From: Flammeovirga pectinis
GTDB lineage: Bacteria; Bacteroidota; Bacteroidia; Cytophagales; Flammeovirgaceae
DNA: 64,000 nt
Direction of reading: 5' to 3'
NCBI RefSeq assembly: GCF_003970675.1
Contig: NZ_CP034562.1
Coordinates: 3,162,001-3,226,000 of the forward strand
Shown: positions 59,515 through 64,000 of the stretch, piece by piece
Numbering within the stretch: position 1 is the first letter of the stretch
Layout: every line of letters begins with the position of its first letter
Notes under the pieces: model-generated
Database searches by the model: none
The model's input: the letters and a program-made list of their open reading frames with translations, nothing else
What the model was told of the DNA's origin: nothing
Translations under genes and position numbers: made by a program

Positions 59515-61836
59515 ATGAGAACAACAAATTTAGGATTCCCAAGAATTGGCAGTAAAAGAGAACTAAAAAAAGCCGTTGAAAGATACTGGAAAGGAACTTT
59601 AGATGAAGCTCAACTTTTAGCCGAAGCAAAAGAGATTCGTCTATCAAATTGGACTTTACAAAAAGAAAATCAAATTGATATAATTCCATCCAATGATTTT
59701 TCTCTTTATGATCAAGTGCTTGATTTAGCATTTACGGTTGGTGCTATTCCTCAACGTTTTAAAACTTTACAACAGCAAGGCAATCTTTCTACTATTGACC
59801 TTTATTTTGCTATGGCTAGAGGTTTTCAAAAAAATGGTTTAGATGTAAAAGCCTTGAGTATGAAAAAGTGGTTCGATACAAACTACCACTACATCGTTCC
59901 AGAATTTACCAAAGACCAAGATTTTTCTCTCTTCTCTTCTAAAGTAATTAATGAATTTAAAGAAGCGTTAGCCATAGGAATAAAAACAAAGCCTGTACTT
60001 ATTGGTCCTGTTACTTTTCTGCTTCTTGGTAAAGCTAAAAATGACGATTTTAATTGCCTTGATTTATTAGATAAGCTACTTCCTGTTTATGCTGATTTAT
60101 TAAACGAATTAAATAAATTAGGTGCTGAATATGTACAGTTCGATGAACCTTGTCTAGCATTAGATAGTAGTCCTATTATTAGAAAGAAAATCATTACTGC
60201 ATACAATTACTTTGCACAAAAAACACCAAAATTAAAGCTCTTCTTGGCCAACTATTTTGATTGTTATGGAGACAATCTTTCTACTGTTTTGCAATTGCCA
60301 ATACATGCCTTACATGTAGATGTTACTCGTTGTGGCGAACAAATAAATGATATTTTTTCTACTGAGGATATTCCAACTACACTTCATTTTTCTGTTGGAA
60401 CAATTGATGGGAGAAATATCTGGAAAAACGACTATAAAAAGTCTCTCCAAACACTATCTACCGTTATTAATAAAGTAGGAAAGGAACGTATTTATATCGC
60501 TCCTTCATGTTCTCTTTTACACGTTCCTTGTGATCTAAATTTGGAAACGGAAACATCTAAAATAAATCAAAATATACTTCCTTGGTTATCATTTGCTACA
60601 CAAAAACTAGCAGAGCTTTCTACATTAAAGCAACTTATTTTATCAAATGATTATCTAAATGAAGAAAGCTATATTATCAATCAAAATACATTGCAAAAAC
60701 GTAGTGAATCTACTATAATTCATCAACCTAAAGTAAAAGAAAGGGTACATCAATTAACACTTAAAGATGCACAGCGAAACCACATTTTTAAAACACGAAA
60801 AATACTCCAAACAGCGGCTTTAGATTTACCACTATATCCAACTACTACAATTGGATCATTTCCACAAACAAAAGAGGTAAGACAATGGAGAGCTGCATTT
60901 AAAAAAGGCAACTTATCTGCTCAAGAATATCAAAGTAAATTAGAAGAAGAGACGAAAAGAACTATTTCGCTTCAAGAAGAAATAGGTTTAGATGTTCTTG
61001 TACATGGAGAGTTTGAAAGAAACGATATGGTAGAATATTTTGGAGAACAGCTAGATGGGTTTACTTTTTCTAGTTTTGGATGGGTTCAAAGTTATGGTAG
61101 TAGATGTGTAAAACCTCCAATAATTTTTGGAGATGTTTCTCGTTCAAATCCTATGACTGTTGCATGGACTAAATATGCACAAAACTGTACCGATAAACAT
61201 GTTAAAGGAATGCTTACAGGTCCGGTAACTATCTTACAATGGTCTTTTGTTAGAGATGACCAACCAAGAAGTGAAACATGTACGCAAATTGCGTTAGCCA
61301 TTAGAGACGAAGTCCTAGATTTAGAAAGTGCATGCATTAAAATTATTCAGATTGATGAACCTGCCATTCGAGAGGGTTTACCACTCAGAACTGCAGATTG
61401 GTCTGCTTATTTACAATGGGCTGTTAATGCTTTTAAGGTAAGTAGTTGTGGTGTAAAAGATGAGACACAAATACATACACATATGTGTTATTCTGAATTT
61501 AATGATATTATAAAAAGTATTGCTGATTTAGATGCCGATGTAATTACTATTGAATGCTCACGTTCACAAATGGATCTTTTAAATGCTTTCTCCTCATTTA
61601 ATTACCCTAATGATATTGGGCCTGGTATTTATGATATTCATAGCCCAAGAGTACCATCAAAATACGAAATGGTTGATTTAATCGACAAAGCAAAGCGCCA
61701 TATCCCTGCCGAACAATTATGGGTAAATCCAGATTGTGGTTTAAAAACTAGAGATTGGCCAGAAACAAAAAAAGCATTAGAAAAAATGGTTGAAGCAGCA
61801 GTTACAGCTCGAAAACTATTTACAGTCTTAGCATAA
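59515..61836 (+). CDS. metE: cobalamin-independent methionine synthase
   Basis: A 773-residue MetE, which transfers the methyl group of 5-methyltetrahydropteroyl-polyglutamate to homocysteine in the last step of methionine synthesis. The N-terminal half starts TTNLGFPRIGSKRELKKAVE; the catalytic C-terminal barrel shows TTTIGSFPQTKEVR, HGEFERNDMVEYFGE, MLTGPVTILQWSF, IQIDEPAIREGLP, and zinc ligands in HTHMCYSEF, ITIECSRS and VNPDCGLKTR. All ligands are intact. It stands alone, divergent from an Lrp-type regulator. Confidence 0.97.
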   Translation: MRTTNLGFPRIGSKRELKKAVERYWKGTLDEAQLLAEAKEIRLSNWTLQKENQIDIIPSNDFSLYDQVLDLAFTVGAIPQRFKTLQQQGNLSTIDLYFAMARGFQKNGLDVKALSMKKWFDTNYHYIVPEFTKDQDFSLFSSKVINEFKEALAIGIKTKPVLIGPVTFLLLGKAKNDDFNCLDLLDKLLPVYADLLNELNKLGAEYVQFDEPCLALDSSPIIRKKIITAYNYFAQKTPKLKLFLANYFDCYGDNLSTVLQLPIHALHVDVTRCGEQINDIFSTEDIPTTLHFSVGTIDGRNIWKNDYKKSLQTLSTVINKVGKERIYIAPSCSLLHVPCDLNLETETSKINQNILPWLSFATQKLAELSTLKQLILSNDYLNEESYIINQNTLQKRSESTIIHQPKVKERVHQLTLKDAQRNHIFKTRKILQTAALDLPLYPTTTIGSFPQTKEVRQWRAAFKKGNLSAQEYQSKLEEETKRTISLQEEIGLDVLVHGEFERNDMVEYFGEQLDGFTFSSFGWVQSYGSRCVKPPIIFGDVSRSNPMTVAWTKYAQNCTDKHVKGMLTGPVTILQWSFVRDDQPRSETCTQIALAIRDEVLDLESACIKIIQIDEPAIREGLPLRTADWSAYLQWAVNAFKVSSCGVKDETQIHTHMCYSEFNDIIKSIADLDADVITIECSRSQMDLLNAFSSFNYPNDIGPGIYDIHSPRVPSKYEMVDLIDKAKRHIPAEQLWVNPDCGLKTRDWPETKKALEKMVEAAVTARKLFTVLA

Positions 61837-61844
61837 AATAAATT

Positions 61845-61879
61845 GAGCAGTCTTAGTTTTTGTACCTCTAAGACTGCTC
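61845..61879. terminator. bidirectional terminator, metE / TPR-LuxR gene
   Basis: A perfect 12-bp stem (GAGCAGTCTTAG with CTAAGACTGCTC) around an 11-nt loop, with a T run on the right and an A-rich tract on the left. Confidence 0.8.
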
Positions 61880-61888
61880 TTTTTTATT

Positions 61889-63526
61889 TTAAAGAGCTCG
61901 GATAAATTCTGCTAAATTTACGTCTTTGTTTAGGTTCAGCTTCTTTCTTAATCTGTATCTTGAAGTGTTAGCACTCTCTGCAGAAATCCCTAAAAGTTTT
62001 GCCATTTCTTTAGTTGTAAAATCTAATTTTATTAAAGCACATATTCTTAAATCATAGGGTTTTAGATTAGGATATTGAGAACACAGAACTTTATAAAATT
62101 CTTTATTTACAGCATTAAAACGAGTTTCAAAAGCTAACCAACTTTGGTCTTTATTTAAATCAATTTCTTTAATTAACCTTTTAATATCTATCAACTTATT
62201 TTCTTGATATAAAAAGGTTAATTTATCTTTTATAGACACAAGTAATTCATCTTTAGCTACTAACTGTAATGTCGATCCTGTTAATTCTTTATTCTTAACA
62301 GCCATTATTTCTGTATTACTTTTCACCTCTAAAATACGTTGTTGTTGTAATAATAAACGCTCTGCTTTGTGCTTATTCCTAATTGTTCTTGCCCATACCA
62401 TAGCAATTATGACTATTAATAATATGGAGGTAATTAGAAGAATCGTTTTTAAAAACCAGATTTTTTCATCTTGTTTAAGTTGATGTAAAGTTTGTTTTAA
62501 TTGTAGCGTTTTTTGTTCTTCTTGTACTTTTCTGTATTTATCTTTTATCTCAAATAAAAACTGATTTTTAGTGCTTTTACTACTATACAAATGCTCTTCT
62601 AAAGTAAGAGCGTAAAATAAATAAGAAGTAGCATTACTTTGTTGTTTTAAAGCTGTGGAATTAGAAGATAGTTTTTTATAAATATCAGGAATAAAATTTA
62701 AATGTTTTCTGTAACTTTTTGCTGCTTTTATTGCTAACAAATAATAAGAAGTGCTCCTTTTAAATTGTTGCATTCCTTTATATAAATCGCCTAATAAAGA
62801 ATAATACACAACTGTGTAAGCTGGAGTAGTAGATTTTATTTCATCTTCTAAAGGCAATAATATATATTCTGCTCTTTTATATTTCCTTTCTAGAATATTC
62901 AAATAGCCTTCTTCTGCATCTATAAAGAGTACATTTTTTTTCTGAAAAAAAGCTAATTTTCTACTTTTTTCTAAATAAGATCTTGCCGCTTTTACATTGT
63001 TTTCATAACGGTAATGTACTGCAATCTGAAAATAGTTTGATCTTAGGCCTTGTATATACTTCTTATTTTTATTTACTAATTCTTGATGAATAACCAATGC
63101 CTTCATATAATATATTAAGGCATCTTCTCTCCTTTCGTACAAACTATATAAAATACCTAAACCAATATAACTTCTGGCAGTAGCTTCTCTTTCATGTATC
63201 TGGTCTGCTAATAATAATGCATCCCAATAATAAGAGTACGCTTTCTCATAATTTACCTGATTACAATACACCCCTCCCAATTTATTAAAGGCATTTACGA
63301 TCCCTAAAGTATCATTATTTCTGAGGCTTTCTGCTGCAATTTTTTCTTGATTTATTATCAACTCATTTAGTTCTAAATCTTTCGATTTATTAAAAATAAG
63401 ACTCCATTCATTATTTATTTCAGAAAGTAAAACAGTTGTGTTCTGTGCTTCTGAATTTGTAAATAAAAAGAATATCAAAAAAATGACTGAAGCTAATTTA
63501 AAAATCACTTTGTCTATAGTCGTCAT
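61889..63526 (-). CDS. TPR-domain membrane regulator with LuxR-type HTH
   Basis: A regulator of about 545 residues starting at ATG 63526, which places a signal/anchor segment (KLASVIFLIFFLFTNSEAQ) at the N-terminus. A periplasmic block of TPR repeats covers about residues 60-330, followed by a membrane helix near 355-380 (LLITSILLIVIIAMVWA), a coiled coil and a C-terminal HTH (YDLRICALIKLDFTTKEMAK, ESANTSRYRLRKKL). This architecture is widespread in Bacteroidota and is thought to carry envelope signals directly to DNA. Ligand and targets are unknown. It converges on metE and is divergent from the cytochrome-like gene. Confidence 0.85.
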   Translation of the reverse strand: MTTIDKVIFKLASVIFLIFFLFTNSEAQNTTVLLSEINNEWSLIFNKSKDLELNELIINQEKIAAESLRNNDTLGIVNAFNKLGGVYCNQVNYEKAYSYYWDALLLADQIHEREATARSYIGLGILYSLYERREDALIYYMKALVIHQELVNKNKKYIQGLRSNYFQIAVHYRYENNVKAARSYLEKSRKLAFFQKKNVLFIDAEEGYLNILERKYKRAEYILLPLEDEIKSTTPAYTVVYYSLLGDLYKGMQQFKRSTSYYLLAIKAAKSYRKHLNFIPDIYKKLSSNSTALKQQSNATSYLFYALTLEEHLYSSKSTKNQFLFEIKDKYRKVQEEQKTLQLKQTLHQLKQDEKIWFLKTILLITSILLIVIIAMVWARTIRNKHKAERLLLQQQRILEVKSNTEIMAVKNKELTGSTLQLVAKDELLVSIKDKLTFLYQENKLIDIKRLIKEIDLNKDQSWLAFETRFNAVNKEFYKVLCSQYPNLKPYDLRICALIKLDFTTKEMAKLLGISAESANTSRYRLRKKLNLNKDVNLAEFIRAL

Positions 63527-63709
63527 AATAAAAAAGTTTGCTTTACCCCTTAAATATGAGAAAATTAAGAGGTTTGTACAGTAAATTTTCACTAAAAACA
63601 TTCTCCTGTCTATATCTAGTCTATATACAACTTACAGAAGTAACATATTTTATACACCATATTTGAGATATCCAAACAAAAAAATCTCATCGGTTAACTT
63701 ACTTTTTAA

Positions 63710-64000
63710 ATGAATATAGACTATAAAATAAACTCTTGTTTACTTCTACTCTTATGCTTGTTATTTTCTTGTAAAGTAGACATGCCACAAGATGTAGCCT
63801 TGGCTTACGAACAGCTTCCTGAGGAACTAAATTTTAATACTGATATAAAGCCAATCTTATCAGATAAATGTTTTGCTTGCCATGGACCAGATAAAGGTAA
63901 AATATTGGGAGGTTTACAATTACACACTCCTTCTACTGCTTACCAAGAATTATCAGAGTCGCCAGGCAAGTATGCTATTATTCCGGGTAATGTTGTGGCC
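63710..64000 (+). CDS. planctomycete-type cytochrome c (PSCyt1) domain lipoprotein, partial
   Basis: The first 97 residues of a gene cut by the right edge. A lipoprotein signal with lipobox LLFSC (Cys19) precedes FNTDIKPILSDKCFACHGPDK, which holds the haem-binding CxxCH motif and the typical PSCyt1 context. Full-length proteins of this type usually continue into DUF1549 and DUF1553 domains and are linked to polysaccharide or sulfated-glycan degradation. The remaining domains cannot be seen here. Confidence 0.85.
   Translation, partial: MNIDYKINSCLLLLLCLLFSCKVDMPQDVALAYEQLPEELNFNTDIKPILSDKCFACHGPDKGKILGGLQLHTPSTAYQELSESPGKYAIIPGNVVA

Overview
The window is AT-rich chromosomal DNA of a Bacteroidota bacterium, most likely a marine Cytophagales of the Flammeovirga type. 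Support: a SusC/SusD pair, a PorT-type outer-membrane barrel, many short lipoproteins, REC-LuxR and TPR-LuxR regulators, a Crp/Fnr protein with an N-terminal Cys cluster, promoters of the form TTTG-N21-TAnnTTTG, and few clear Shine-Dalgarno sites. No tRNA, rRNA, CRISPR array or insertion sequence was recognised. The genus is an inference.

Layout. 1-8.7 kb: a two-component pair (the sensor runs off the left edge), membrane and acetyltransferase genes, pgk, an SDR oxidoreductase followed by a NAPE-PLD-like metallo-hydrolase, a DoxX protein and ApbE. 8.9-17 kb: a large SF1 helicase, an outer-membrane barrel, a thioredoxin, a candidate structured RNA on the minus strand, and an HtrA protease. 17-24 kb: a nitrate/nitrite transporter, a serine-recombinase-like protein lacking catalytic arginines and an FNR-like regulator, then an MtfA-type peptidase, two lipoproteins and a group III truncated haemoglobin. 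24-31.4 kb: a MarR/DoxX pair with duplicated palindromic operators, then an accessory stretch with two families of short dispersed repeats, an erythromycin-esterase homologue, orphan secreted proteins and an unrecognised three-gene membrane cassette.

31.4-47.6 kb holds the main system: a polyunsaturated fatty acid (PUFA) synthase operon transcribed leftwards. PfaA is KS-AT-5xACP-KR-DH. The second protein carries KS-CLF-AT-DH-DH, so the normally separate PfaB acyltransferase sits inside PfaC, as in the myxobacterial Pfa3 layout. PfaD is the enoyl reductase. Both gaps between these genes contain strong hairpins without T tracts. No phosphopantetheinyl transferase is nearby, so the ACPs must be activated by an enzyme encoded elsewhere.

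48.3-64 kb: a photolyase-like protein with its FAD domain first, a flavin reductase and a DUF2256 zinc protein form one unit. A small zinc-finger protein follows, then an envelope operon in which genes one and three share a C-terminal module, a SusC/SusD pair, an Lrp-type regulator divergent from metE, a TPR-LuxR membrane regulator, and the start of a cytochrome-c-like lipoprotein at the right edge.
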